A program made the translations under genes and the position numbers. The notes under the pieces were generated by a model. The model did not search any database and was not told the origin of the DNA. It saw nothing but the letters and a program-made list of their open reading frames with translations. DNA of 64,000 nucleotides from positions 88,737,620 through 88,801,619 of the forward strand of contig CM056583.1 in the NCBI GenBank assembly GCA_029721435.1, in the 5' to 3' direction. Shown one piece after another: positions 46,783-59,110 of this stretch. The first letter of the stretch is position 1. Each line of letters opens with the position of its first letter. Source of the DNA: Gymnothorax reevesii (lineage: Eukaryota; Chordata; Actinopteri; Anguilliformes; Muraenidae).

Positions 46783-47361
46783 TGATACGGGATCAGATAA
46801 ACACCAAATGCAAGGTGGAGGGAAAACAGGGAGTTTATTAAAATAAAGAAAATCAGGCACCAGGGCCAACAAAAAAAAAAAAAAGAACAAAACACACAAC
46901 TTGGCCCAAAGGGTTGCAAAAAACTAAGGAAAGCTTCACAGAGCTGGAACTAAAAGATCCCAAAACGACCAAAAACAAAAGCCACTGGAAACTCCAGGCA
47001 GAATAACCATAAACAGAAAAGAATAATAATACTAAGGATTCAAAACAAGACTTGGCAAAGACAAGACACGTGACGCTACTGTATACAAAAATAACAGGAA
47101 CTGTGACCCTGAAAAGCACTAACAAGGACTTGGACATGAAAAGCTCGCAAAGAAACTTGAGGCATGAAACTCAAGACTCTGTCTGCCAGCCAACTCCCAC
47201 CGCCTCTAGATAAAGGAAGGGAAATCAGGACACATGAGGAGCAACACCTGGAGAGGAAACAATGGGCAGGGCAAGATCATGAGACAAGGACAGAGATTGG
47301 TGGACATGACTTGCTCATTAAGAGAATGAGCGGCTCAGCTTAAGTACCAATTAAGTATGCA
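46783..47361 (-). mobile_element. Probable solo LTR
   Basis: Begins TGATACGG (46783). With an end at TATGCA (47361) the flanks are GTTTC and GTTTG, a 4/5 match. On the minus strand a polyA-like AATAAAC lies near 46835, followed by TTATCTGATCCCGTATCA as the LTR end. Orientation is firm; the right border is uncertain. Confidence 0.55.
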
Positions 47362-47366
47362 GTTTG

Positions 47367-48117
47367 AAAGCAGCATGAATGTTAGAACAGAAAAGCACAG
47401 CAGACTTGAAATAGCAAAGCAGGAATCATGATATAAACTCCCTGTCTAAATTAGTAATATTAGTAATGTGCCTGTCCAAGAATTACACCACCCAGTGAAT
47501 ATTAGTAAATGTTAGTAACTTAAAAACAGTTAATTGTCAATCAAGCTTAGAGAGCCCCAAATCCAGCACAGCACAGAAGGAAGGGGAAATACCAAAGCCA
47601 ACCAGAGCTCTGAAATGTGCAACAACGAAGGCAAGGGGCGGAACGCAGACAAGCGGCGGAGTGGCTGGGCAGACCTGGCAAAAAACAAAACACAGAAAAG
47701 TAAGAACATGAACAATAAACATGAATTATGAATGCAAAATCCTAATACAAGAAACTGTTAAAACTGTCATATGAATAATGAACATGAACTATGAAATCCT
47801 GATACATGAAACTGTTAAAACCATAAAAACACTGTCTTGGCCAAAGGCCCAGGACCCTGGAACACAACAGTTTCTCTTCCACATGTCGAGTAATGGTCTT
47901 TCAAATTCCTGACGGGATATAAATGTCCAAATATTACCAGGGGTGGCGCTAGAATATCTTTCATAGTGATACACACTTCTGGTGTCAGCTTTAAACTGTA
48001 CACAGTAAAAGTTTTCAGTGTACAAAACTGGTTTCCCCTTTGCATGTTCATGCTACTAGCAACGCAAGAGAGTTAACGAGTAACCGATCATGTATTTTTT
48101 TTCTGGAGACAATCACA
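47367..48117. other. No gene seen
   Basis: Contains a partial local duplication (ATGAATTATGAATGCAAAAT / ATGAACTATGAAATCCTGAT with AAACTGTTAAAAC following each, near 47720-47820). Nothing coding. Confidence 0.4.
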
Positions 48118-48299
48118 TACACTGCCCGGCCAAAAAAATCGTTTGGAAATTAATTAACAAATTCTATAGTTGGATAATTTTTGCGGTTATTAATATATTT
48201 CAGCTGGCAATAATCATTTTTACCTAGAATGGTGAAGCGAGTCGCTACTCATTTCTTAAAAATTAATGTTAGAATACACATCCCTTGAGGGTGATGTTA

Positions 48300-49624
48300 G
48301 GGTCATTCTACATGAAACCAACAAATACTGTCCCCAGAACTGAGTGCACTTTTCAAAGCTATACCAACATTGCATGTGCAGCCATTATTCAAAAAAAAAG
48401 AATTATTTATTCAAATTGCATTCAGATAATGCACTAAAATGTATGATCAAAAAAATTATTGATTTGCTTTTAGGATGACTATTATGACAAAGCTACCCCA
48501 CTTCCTGTGTCCCAAGATTAGAAGTTGCATAGATACTTCTGGTTTAAATCTGTTTTTTCCCCCATTAAATGATTGTTTTTGTGTTCCTTGCACTGCACAA
48601 GATAATTAACTATATAAACAACATTTTATCCCATCAATTCCTGTTCTTTGTGTATTTTGGGGTAATTTTTGTCTTGTCCACATTTTTTTGTGTAACTTCT
48701 GTTACCATGATTGAATCATAATGCCCACAGGTGTCAGATTGACAGTTTTTTTTTTTTCTTTACAAGAAATCCTCTGGAGCCCATTAGAGGGCAGCACATT
48801 ATTGTTTAGCAGTTTTCAAAAGATGAGTCAGTGCCATGTGCTTCTATCTGTCTTTTAAGTTTTTCATTTCAGGGGTACTGATGTGACAAGTAACGTCTGT
48901 TATGACCATATGTCATTCATAGATCATGGATACCATAAATTAACATGTTCAAAATAATTTGTTCATGAATTATGCTATCATAAATATGTTCTTTGGGTGA
49001 TAATCGAGGATCACTCCTCCATTTCTAAGAAATACCCTCTTAGAAGTAACTCATGTTACTGCATCTTCTGTTACGTACATGTAATTTCTGTTACTCTGCC
49101 CAAGGTGACCATTATGAAGGTACGCTGAATATTTGTCATATGACGACTATTTTTCTATAATTAAGACCACTGGAAGAAACCGTTTTTTGGGCAGGTGGTA
49201 AAATTTAAAGGTCAGATTGTTACATTATGTCATATTTTCTGAATTTCAAGGAACAATTGAGTTTAGTGATCAGTATAATTTTTGTTCTGAATGTTACCAC
49301 TTCAAAACAAATTGGTATATTTTATTTAAATTACTTTTAGGACATGATGAAGGAGTTAAATCTCAGTTAAGATGTATAATGTTTGATGATTTATATTATA
49401 GCATAAAATGAGTATTTGTCCAGTAACAGAAGTTACTTTCTGTCAAATGTATCTGTCCTGTTGTAATAAATATTATATATTATGAACTTGATCATGCTTT
49501 CATACTCTGTCTGGTTGACCCTTGATATGTTAGCAATAAAATACTTTGAAATCAATTGTCTAGACTACATCCTAATTTTTCTTAAGTACCCTAGCCAAAT
49601 TGTTTGTTGTGTGTAGAATGACCC
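48300..49624. mobile_element. Possible element nested in the Tc1 relic
   Basis: GGGTCATTCTACA at 48300 is matched inversely by TGTAGAATGACCC ending at 49624. The 1.3-kb interior is unrelated to Tc1 and repeats TTCTGTTAC several times (48706, 49065-49100). No ORF and no target duplication were recognised, so the call is tentative. Confidence 0.45.
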
Positions 49625-49682
49625 GTTTCAGTATTTCAGAACGGGCAAGTTATTGGCCTGTATTTAGCATAGAAAAACATGA

Positions 49683-49960
49683 ATGACAAAAACAAGTATG
49701 AGGAATCATTTCCACAAAGAAATTTGCCACCACAAAGTCCTGGCCTTAAACACATTAAAAGTTATTGGGATGTGCTCAAGAAAGGCCACTGAGTGGTTCA
49801 ACCATTATCTCGAGAAGACAAGATCTCGGCCAACAATTATGTTCGAAAATAAATGTTCTGGCATTGCATACAGTTGTCAAAACAATGACAAGACGAATAT
49901 ACACTGTAATCAAAACTACAGGGGTTCCAACTAAATATTTGAGTGTGCAACTTTTTTTTG
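49683..49960 (+). pseudogene. C-terminal fragment of Tc1-like transposase
   Basis: The reading frames resemble the end of the Tc1 catalytic domain: a P-Q-S-P-D-L-N-P-type block (altered here to HHKVLALNTLKVI), then WDVLKK-like residues and a C-terminus close to the inverted repeat. It is heavily mutated. Confidence 0.6.
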
Positions 49961-50554
49961 GCTGGGCAGTGTATTATACCATAGCTGTATTTTGTAAACT
50001 GACTTGGTGTTACGTTGCTAGCAAAGAATATTGGTTACCGTATTTACCAGAAATGCACATTCCTACAAGGAGAATTACCCTTCCTAAACCTCCAGTACGC
50101 CAGCCAGTCACACGCAAGGATTTGGTGAAAATAGCAGGAGCGCCACAATCAGTAAAATTTGGAAAAATTTTTGGCCTACTGTGTATGTAGAAAAATGGCT
50201 GATATCCTAATCCTCTGTTCTACTGAGCCTGGCAGTCTATATTCCAGTGTAACCCTGAGAATTGTGAAATGAATTCTTTTCATATTGATGCTGTTAGCCT
50301 TATTTTCCAAACCACTTGGACTTCAAAATTGTTTACTGTTTCAGAGATGATTATCACCTTTTCCATGCTGTGGAACATAAACCCATCATTCATAACCTTG
50401 TAGAGGACGCGCTGAACGAAGCAACCATGACAGAAGATGAAAGAGTGGAAAGAGATTATGTTTGTTGTAACTTGATGTGGTTTGTTCATGAATAGGCACT
50501 GTTACTGTGCAATGAGCAGCATTATGTGACTGCGGTGAATTCACCTGTGCTGCA

Positions 50555-50680
50555 GTGAGTGATTCAGGCGTCTACTGATGCTACAATGAGTGATTCAAGT
50601 GTCAAGCTGAGCAGTAGTGAGTGATTCATATGTTTACATGTGCTATAACGAGTAATTTGGGCATGATCATCTATGCTTCA
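50555..50680. repeat. 31-bp minisatellite, about 4 copies
   Basis: GTGAGTGATTCA occurs at 50555, 50586 (one change) and 50617, with a decayed version at 50648: an exact 31-bp spacing. Confidence 0.8.
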
Positions 50681-52660
50681 GGGTGATCTGGAGAACAATG
50701 GAGATGTGCTAATACAATGCAGTTAGCATACATAGTCCAAAAAAGGGCAGTGACCAGTGCAAATAGCCTACACCATGGTAATAAAGCATAATGCTGTGAG
50801 CTGGCAGTTTAGTTCGGTTTCAGAGTGCTAATAAAGCCTGATGACAGTGTAGTATAGATTGAATTTACATTATACTTATGTGGAGGATGCTTTCCTAGGC
50901 AATGTCCAGTAAGGGCTTAGTATATGCGCACTGAGACAGTTTGACGATGCATCAAACATTGTAGAATTCATACAGTGTTTCAGTCAGCTTAGTCAAGGAC
51001 ACGTAACGCAGAGACCAACTGGTATGCGCATGTTAGCTATATTCGAGAGCTACCAAAAACAGGCAAGTAAACAACCAGAAAGTTACAATGGGAAACAAAC
51101 CTTCAGTGCAAGATCAGAGATACATAAGACAGGGCAGTTCGCCTTGACAGTGCTAACATGCTAACAAAGCACCTTGTAATGCGCTAAAAGAGCAGTTGGC
51201 ATGCATGGTAAGCACAATGCAGTGCGCTAACTGGGCAGTTACTCCTCTGAACAAAGCCCAGTCACAGTACATCAGCATGCAGTGACAGTGTGTTAGCAGC
51301 GTCTCATGGCTGGTGGTCATGGTGCGTTATCCCAGGCAGAGCTTCGAGCCCATAAGGCAGATAAAGGCTGCAATATCTTCTGCTATCTCCTCTCAGCCAG
51401 GCCTGCTACCGGAAAGAAGTCATTAGCATGGAGAGCAGTTTAAGTGCTGCCACTCGCTGGCTTTACGGCAGCATTCGCAATGAAATGATTCTGCCTCTGA
51501 GTCACACGGCGTTCCGTATACTCTTTCATTACTGTGCCAATGAATGTGCCTCTGACGACGTGCTTAAGATGCTTCGAAAACCAGTTCTGAATTCAGCCGA
51601 AGAAGAGGCAATCAAAGCAGTTTATTTCCTCTCTGTGTTCCTGATGAGCAGTAGGGAGGGAGATTTATCAAAGCCTGCTTGCGGCTCCGCATAAAAGCAG
51701 CCATTGTAAACACGGGCCACCGCTGGCTGGGTGTATGGGGGTCCTGGAGAGACTTGTAATTTCACAATTTGATTACCCAACATTACAGAGAGGAAAATAC
51801 TTCTTATGTGTCTGGAGGAAACCTGCGGTTGTTGTTGCAGTTTCTCCCTTTACTGATTATGAATATGAATATGTGAAGTGCTGCAAAAGAGCGCCAAAGA
51901 AACAGCTGTCCTCGCATTTTGCGCTGCTCCAAAAGGGTGTGAAATTAATTTCCTGCTGGACTTCTAAATACCAGGGAGATGTGCTGCACTTAATCTTCTA
52001 TATCTGTGCGTGCGTGCTTGAATATTCGTGTGTGTGCGTGTGTGTGTGTGTGCAGGTTCTCGTGTGTTTTCAACATTACTGTGATGGAAAATACATGTCT
52101 GTGCTTCTCTCCAAACATATTAATCTCTAATGAGTCTGTAAACGTGAACCTTCATTAATGTGGCATTTAATTAATGGCGATATTTTGTCGATCTTTACTT
52201 TGCAGATCTTCATTAATCTGGATACTCGTATAGACATTTACATTGATTAATGTGGACCATTATGCATGTTTTAATTTATGCTTTAGTAGCAATTTTTATT
52301 ATTGTTGACATGTATTATGTACATGTCATTTTTGATGAATGTACACCTTTTTCCATGTCTGGATGTGTGCTTGGTTGCAATTTTTGCCATAGCTGACATG
52401 TAGTAATGTGGCTCTTTGATAATTTTGGCAAGTATTAATGGTGGTGTTCTAATAATGTGATATCAGAGATTGTAAAACGTACAAAATCCAAGGATCAGTG
52501 TTGCTGTCATGAAAGAAGTAAATAATACAATGAAAAATTCCCTTAATGGTTTATTTACCTCAGGAGTAATCGAATGTTTACGGCACACACCATGTTTCGC
52601 CTGAGTAGGTATTTGCAGGTATGTGCTTTTTCATTAATTTGGCTCTTCATTGTGTCATTG
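50681..52660. other. No gene; possible conserved stretch at 51420-51700
   Basis: The 51420-51700 portion is complex and carries an 88-codon plus-strand frame (MESSLSAATRWLYG...) without a recognisable domain. It may be a conserved non-coding element or, less likely, an exon. A (TG)n run lies at 52029-52052, and ATTAATGTGG motifs recur at 52150-52260. Confidence 0.3.
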
Positions 52661-52689
52661 GATTGCTGTAGTCAGACAATTGGGAAGAA

Positions 52690-53092
52690 AGCAGGTGAGG
52701 AGAGGAAGTGACTGAACGCTGAAGCAGGGTATTTTAATGAAAGCCCTTCCATTCTGAAGGAGGTTCAGCAGTCTGTCCTGGCTCCGAGATGGTGGAACGA
52801 CCTCCCTCGAGGTCTGAACAGTAGCGACTCTGGCATCTTTCAAGCGTCTTCTAGAGACTAATCTCTTACGGCTATACCTCGTCCCCACCCCCTGAGCCTT
52901 AGAACCCGATTTGTTCTTTATAATTTCTGACTATTTGTGGTAGAATTGCAGCACAATCCAAGTCATGTGGCTGCGACTAGCACTGTTACCACCTTCTAGG
53001 ATTTTCAGCACTTTTGGTCCTTCTAGAATGCACTTTAAGTTGTTAGTCACGCAGGATAAGAGCGTCTGCTAAATGACTGTAATGTAATGTAA
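52690..53092 (+). mobile_element. 3' end of an L2-clade LINE (UnaL2-like tail)
   Basis: The plus strand reads the last coding stretch (SVLAPRWWNDLPR, then SSDSGIFQASSRD), matching the L2 reverse-transcriptase C-terminus, followed by the 3' UTR. It ends with GGATAAGAGCGTCTGCTAAATGACTG and TGTAA repeats (about 53055-53092). That stem-loop and TGTAA tail are known from eel UnaL2/UnaSINE and zebrafish L2 lines. It is heavily 5'-truncated. Confidence 0.85.
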
Positions 53093-54560
53093 AAATCAAT
53101 TTTACAGGGTATGTGGAAGAATAAACTGCAGTAATTCAGTGGAAGTCTCTACTTTCGTTAGATCCTCAACAAAAGAATTGTGTAAGCACCCTAATTTTGT
53201 GCGAGTAGTCCCTAGATCCAGAAAGATGTCTGCATCCAGATCAGTTTGTGATGATATTCTTGACATTACTGAAATACTGCCCACCAATTTTCATCAATTC
53301 AAATCTTGTGTTAGTGAAAATGTCACTGAAGATGTCAAATTTTGCCCTATTGAGCACTGATGAAGCATCCTTCAAAAAATCCTAGATCAGATCCAGATTC
53401 AGATCAATTGTGAAATCGAATTACCTCTAAGTTGAGCAAAGATCAACTTCTTCTCATGCAAATCCATCCTTAAGTTTTTGCGCAAACCTGTCAACTAACC
53501 AGCAAACAAGCGAATAAATAAATGAACAAACACCATCATTTAAATAACCTCCTTGAAAGTGATAATTCATTCACTTATTCACGAACATAACAGTCGTTTT
53601 AACTAATAATTTGGTAGAGGAACTGCTTGCTGGTTTACTAGCTGTCAATTCCTGATTTATTCTTCTTCTAACTCATCATTAGTTGTCTATTAAATCTGAT
53701 CAGGAGTTGCTCAAGAACTGCCCATTAACAAATGGTTTACTCGTAGTTAGCTCCTCGTTTGTTTCCTGGTAACTATTCAAAATGTTGTGTACCTTATTGT
53801 AAGTATTATTATGAGAGCTCATGTGGTCAGGAAAGTATAGGGCATCAGAAAACAGGAGCCCATTATATCTACTCTTCTCAAGGCAGATCCTCCCAATGGC
53901 TTGTACTTCTGTAATCAAAAATCATCAACATTCTGCTGATGCAGGTTTTACTAATAGGTTTTAATGGGGAGGTGTAATTATCATACTTAGTGTGGATTTG
54001 TAACAGTGAATTAATCTTGATGGTAATTAGCAGCACACTTTGTATTTAAGGTAGAGAGCTGCAGTCTTTTTGTGGGCGAAGTGAAGCGGAAATGAAGTAG
54101 TGGTGTTGAGGCATTCCTGTGGCCACTGTTATTCATCTATCGCCACAAATTCCCTTTTATCATTTAGAAGAATTTCTACAAAAAATATCTGTTGTCCTCT
54201 GGAAAATACTGCTGCTGGCAAAAACATTGCTCCTTTGTCACGGCAGTGAGGTTGATGATTATTTTGTTTGGTGAAACTAGTTTCCATTAAAGTTTGTTGG
54301 AATCAATTTGCAATATTTAGGCTCCATTAAAGGAAAAAAAAAATACTTCACAAATGCAAAACAAACAGCATGATGATGATAGTGCGGATAGAATCATGGG
54401 CCCATAAGTAAAAAGCCACTCAGATACTACTACTGCCGCAACTAATAATAATACTCCGCCTCAACCCTCATTTCTTCATTGTCTCCTTCCTCTTTCCAGC
54501 AATCTGCTCGCACTATGCGGCACTGTCTCCTTTTATTTATTGTTTTGTCTGTTCCCCGCC

Positions 54561-54594
<34 letters not shown>

Positions 54595-54752
54595 TCTGTT
54601 TATATAAGTTTACATTTTGTCTTGCACAGTTGCCGGATTGTAATGCTTTTTCCCTCAAAATGATTTGCCAATCAGTTAAAAAGTGCCCTGAGAAAAAGAC
54701 AAGATTTATATTTCAAGATTTTTAAAAATGATTTTTAAGATGCGAGGGAAGA
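53093..54752. other. No gene seen
   Basis: AT-rich DNA. TTAACAAATGGTTTACTCGT near 53727 resembles a dispersed repeat. A (TG)n run lies at 54562-54593. Confidence 0.35.
54562..54593. repeat. (TG)n microsatellite
   Basis: About 16 uninterrupted TG units. Confidence 0.95.
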
Positions 54753-56013
54753 AATAACATAACATAACATAACATGAATGGCAAGAAGAGGCCTTTCAGC
54801 CCAACTACGCTCGCCAGTTTCTTTATATATTTGTGAATATATCCCTTCAGTTACTGAATGACTCAATGGTATCTAGCTTTAAGTCAAGCCTGCTCTTGAA
54901 AACCCCCAAGGTCTCTGTCTCAACAATATTGTCAGGCAAGCTATTCCACATTGAAATTACTCTTTGGGTGAAGAAATATCTCTGAATATCAGTGCTAAAT
55001 TTACCTTTGGTCAACTTCCATTTGTGACCCCGAGTTCTACTCACAACACTTGAATCCTACATAATTCACTTTGTAAATCCCTTTAACATCAAAAGACCTC
55101 AATCAAATCATCAGTTAGTCTTCTTTTCCTAAGACGAAAGAGATTAAGGATCTTCAGCCTCTTCTCATAGCTTTCATGTTTTATACCTGGAATAAGCTTA
55201 GTGGCTCTTTTCTAAACTTTCTCTAGAGCCTCTATATCTTTCTTAAAGTATGGTCCCCAGAACTGTACACAATACTCCAGGTGTGGTCTAACGAACGTGT
55301 TGTACAAAAGAAGCATCACCTCCTTAGATTTGTACTCAATACTTTTGGCAATGTATCCTAGCATCCGATTGGCTTTTTTAACTGCTACGGCACAATGGTT
55401 AGAGCCTGTGAGGGTTTGGTCAACAATCACTCCCAGATCTTTCTCGTGTGCAGCACATTCCAGTTTTAAACCTCCCATGAAGTAATCCCGGGTAATGTTT
55501 TTATTACCTACATGTACAACTTAACATTTTGCTACATTAAATTTCATTTGCCACATTTCTGCCAATTCTGGATTCTATCCAAATCATCCTGAATCACTTT
55601 AGTGGACCCTAAACTATTTGCCAAACCCCCCCATTTAGTATCATCTGCAAATTTAATCAATCTGCTCTCAATATTACTATCAAGGTCATTAATGTAGATG
55701 AGGAACAGCAGGGGCCCAAACACCAATCTCTGGGGGACGCCACTCTCCACCATACCTAGCTCAGATGAGATACCACTGACCACCACTCTTTGTGTTCTGT
55801 CCTGTAACCAGTTTTGAATCCACTCTAGAATACCTCCTGTAACTCCAATGGAGCGCATTTAAAAATTTGTCTCTTATGCGTTACTGTATCGAATGCTTTC
55901 TGAAAATCCAAGTATATAATGCCATAAGCCCTGCTCTGGTCATAAGTCTTGGTGGCCAACAAATAAAGCTGAAGATTGTGGGTTTGTGCGTGCGCTGGAC
56001 CACAAGGTAGCAT
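54753..56013 (-). mobile_element. CR1/L2-type LINE relic, 5'-truncated
   Basis: The minus-strand 3' end is marked by four ATAAC/TTATG tail units at about 54753-54775. The body includes the reverse transcriptase and C-terminus in several frames. The 5' end stops near 56013 inside the reverse transcriptase, next to a MITE fragment. Confidence 0.85.
54847..56013 (-). pseudogene. LINE reverse transcriptase relic
   Basis: Blocks from the 5' side: IIYLDFQKAFDTVTH (catalytic aspartate region, 55825-56013); WIQNWLQDRTQRVVV, GVPQRLVFGPLLF and KFADDTKWGG (55544-55858), with FADD in place of YADD; then LGVIVDQTLTGSNHC and VRPHLEYCVQFWGP (55212-55478); and the C-terminal FFTQRVISMWNSLPD (54847-55044). 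GVPQR replaces the usual GVPQG. Frameshifts separate the blocks, so no functional product is possible. Confidence 0.85.
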
Positions 56014-56023
56014 ATCATATCAG

Positions 56024-56098
56024 GAATCATTGACTGAACGGAAAAACTATGTAGGTTGGTGACGTAGTTAGCAAATGTGCTCTAGGGAAACGCACCCC
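56024..56098. mobile_element. Half copy of the GGTGCGTTTCCC MITE, copy 3
   Basis: Begins at the MITE centre (CATTGACTGAACGGA), continues through GACGTAGTTAGCAA and ends with CTAGGGAAACGCACCCC. The left half is missing. Confidence 0.75.
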
Positions 56099-57567
56099 AT
56101 GAGAAAGCTTCTCTAAGGATTACTTTGCCGATTTTCAGCCAGCATTGTAATATTACAGTGTGGAGTGGTGGAGACAGGCGACTGCTCGTGTACTGGGAAA
56201 TCGTGTATTAGGGAAATCATGTAGTCATGCAGCAGCTATTCTATGGAAGGCAGCGTTATTCATTAAACCAAAACTCCCTTCAGTTTTCCAAACATCGGAA
56301 CAATTAAATATATTTACAAAGACGTTATTGTGCTTTTATTGCTGAAGATATATGAGCTTACTGTATGTTCAGCTTTAAGTGGTTAAATGATGAACATCCC
56401 ATTGATGTCATTATTTCTGTCATTATTTTTTGTCGTTTGGGCGAGCTGTCTCTTGCCATCAAGGCTACCAGAAAAACAAAGCCGGACAGCGGAAGTAGGC
56501 ATTCTGTCATGGCAGCGCCCATGGGCTTCTGGTGAAACTTCTGGATAAGCATCTTCCATTGTGGTGAATTCTATGTGCTCGCATTATAAGCTTTAATGTA
56601 TTGTATGCATACTCACTGTTCAATCAAAATTACTGCTGTGAGTGTGGCGGTAGCATGAAACTTCACTGCTCTCTGACACCAAGAGGTAAATTAGAAATTG
56701 TACAGCCTGATATAACGTTTCATAAGTATTACTTTCTAATTGATAATCTAACACCCATAGGAAGCGGGAATCTTTAGATTGCGTACATGCAGCCTGTATA
56801 TCTCTCACTCGTGTCAAGCCATGTCAAATATGTCGGCTCTCTTCTTGCTCGTGATATAGCGACCTAATACTGAGTCAGATAAGAAAGGGAAATGCAGTGT
56901 AATAAAGACCAGTCTTTGCCTGAGATTGTGATGGAAGACGGGGCTCAGAAATATTAAAGAAACAGCTTGCTAATGAACCAAGTTATTGAGTTGCTGGAGA
57001 GAGGTTTTGGTTAACCCTTAGTCTCGACCCTGGGTTGAGTCAAGAACTGCACCATTCAGAAGTCGGTCTCGACAGGTCTATTTTTTTTCTTATTTTGAAC
57101 ACTGATAGGTCATCTCGTGCACAGTTTCTGGCTTTCAGGCAGTTTAACAAAGTGCAGATTGTACAATCGCATACGGCTGGATCCTGAAATTAGAAAAAAA
57201 CTTAAACTAGCAGGGCAAAAATGACGTCTCTTGTAGAGTGAGTGCAATAGCGACAGAGTTATGTGAGTAATATGGCAGTGTTTCAAGATGAAATCATGCA
57301 ATTAGCGTTTTGATTGATTGCAATCCTAACAGTTTAGCCGAACATTAGTCGCCCAGGCCGGTTGTTTACACCACTTTTGGAGTCACTTCCCTTTGCGGAA
57401 TCATGCGACTTGATAAATTCATAAATCCAGAACGATAGCTAATAAAAATCAATTTAAAAAGGTTCATGACCCTGGAAATCTACGAAAATCTCCATCAATC
57501 CTGAAATTATGATAATCTAGAGAATGATTGTGCCTTTTCAAACATGATAAATGAGTGCAGTATCCCT
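56099..57567. other. No gene seen
   Basis: Unique-looking DNA with no element recognised. Confidence 0.35.
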
Positions 57568-57840
57568 TTAAATGGGCGGTCTCATGATTACTGTGTGCAC
57601 TCAGAACTTGTTCTCTTCAGACTAACGAGAAATTAAAGTGAATCCGTCGATTGCAAGCCAAAGTCTGATTCAATTGTTGCTAATCTGTCTTCGTTCTACA
57701 AACTACATTGATTTTATATATCGTAAATACTTGGGCTTTTATATTGAGGAGTATTCTGTGGAAATGTGAGGATTCAAAGCACTATTTTATCGCTTTCGCT
57801 GAAGGATATGAAGAATATCTGCTGGTTTGCCAACCGCCAA
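57568..57840. mobile_element. Second copy of the TTAA-flanked element end
   Basis: TTAA at 57568 followed by ATGGGCGGTCTCATGATTAC matches the terminal repeat at 16345 in reverse. The similarity continues for about 250 bp: AAAGTGAATC, ATTGCAAGCCAAAGTCTGA, TTTTATATTGAGGAGT, GAGGATTCAAAG. The opposite end was not found. Confidence 0.75.
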
Positions 57841-58504
57841 TAAGCATCACTGATGAACAAGAAGAGGATTGTTAGGGATCCTCAGAGAGGATCCTTAATG
57901 AGGCATATTCAGGTGCGTATTCAACCTTCTAATAGCAATTTAGTCAGAGTCCCAAATGTATAAAAGAATGATTTAATAATTATCAGAATTGAGGCACATG
58001 CAAAACAAAGAGTGTGGAGAGTGCTCTCTGCCGACTTCCTTGTTGTCCCAGTTTATAAAGTCTTTAAGTCAAAAGTCTTGTGATTCGCTGCTCCTTCGCC
58101 GTCTGGATCTCGGATGATTTCTCTCCTCCAATCAGTCGTGATCCCACACTCAAGTTTCTATTTCCCCGTAAGTCTCCCTCTCCGTCTCTCGTTTTCCGAG
58201 AACTGGGAGTCGGCTGCGCTTATCAGCTGTTAGTGACCTTGAAGCAATGTGGCTGGAGACGCTGCACAAGTGTACCTTTACACTCAAATACATTCATATT
58301 CTGTGATTTGCATATTGGCAGATTGTGGCAGCTATGCTAAGGAGTTAATGTGCTTGACAACATAGCAACATATTAATTAGCATTACAACATCACAGGGTA
58401 CAAAGAATGTTGGCCCGACACTATGGCAATGGCCGCAAGCTGTTGTTTCTAGGGAGATATGAAAAGAGCTCTGAGAACAGCATGACATATCATATCTTCT
58501 TCTA
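57841..58504. other. Unassigned; LTR-like features
   Basis: Begins near TGTTAGGGATCCTCAGAGAG (57870), which includes an 8-bp palindrome, GGATCCTC-AGA-GAGGATCC. A reversed TATA-like TTTATAAAG lies near 58053. A matching CA end with target duplication was not found. Confidence 0.3.
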
Positions 58505-59110
58505 CAACAAATTATATGAAATTTAATATTTTGTATGGCCTCCTTCATTTTTAAGAGCGGCACAAACTCTTCTAGACTTTGAATGAACAAATTGGTGACA
58601 TACTGCTACATCTGTCTTTCTCCATTCTTGGAGAATGATCTCTTTCAGATCCTGGATGCTGGATGGAGAGTGATGCTCAACTTCTATTGACAGAACTCTC
58701 CACAAGTCTTCTATTGGGCTGAGGTCTGGTGACATGCTTGGCCACTGAATCACTTTCACTCTGTTCTTCCTCCGAAATGAAACAGTGGCCTTAGATGTAT
58801 GTTTTGGATGGTTATCATGTTGAAAGAGGGCCCGCCGATTAAGGGTCCAGAACGATGAAAGCATCTCGTCTTCCTCTATTTCCCAGTACATCTGTGGATT
58901 CATGATGTCCTCAATAAAATGCGACTCCCTGACACCTGCGGCACTTATGCAAGCCTATAGAACGTTGACACCACCATCCTTCACTGTAGGTACTAAGCGT
59001 TTTTCATTGTACTCCTCACCCTTGCAATTTCATACAGTTTGGAACCTATCAGTGCCTAATTTTGTCCTTATCACTCCAAAGTAAAGAGTTCCAATAGTCT
59101 TTTTGTACAT
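58505..59110 (-). mobile_element. Tc1-like transposon relic, truncated on both sides
   Basis: Only the catalytic half of a minus-strand Tc1 remains. No terminal repeats or TA duplications were identified. Confidence 0.8.
58523..58903 (-). pseudogene. Catalytic half of Tc1-like transposase
   Basis: The 126-codon frame contains FQHDNHPKHTS with the second aspartate and, exactly 34 residues later, the glutamate of SMSPDLSPIEDLW (DD34E). It ends in the family terminus ALKNEGGHTKY. Upstream, broken frames up to 59110 contain a VKDGGVNVL block. The first catalytic aspartate lies in the damaged part, and no start or DNA-binding domain remains. Confidence 0.88.

Larger units (their letters stand above)
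48120..49971 (+). mobile_element. Tc1-like transposon relic with nested insertion
   Basis: The ends CACTGCCCGGCCAAAAAAAT (48120) and, reversed, CACTGCCCAGCCAAAAAAAA (49971) are inverted repeats, with TA outside (48118-48119, 49972-49973). After 49624 the plus strand shows a short N-terminal remnant (TTATTGGCCTGTATTTAGCA) and then the C-terminal transposase region (CACCACAAAGTCCTGGCCTT, GGGATGTGCTCAAGAA). Most of the gene between them is deleted. Confidence 0.82.

Noticed and set aside
57870..58360. Candidate solo LTR starting TGTTAGGG
   Set aside because: No CA end with a matching target duplication could be found, so it was left unassigned.
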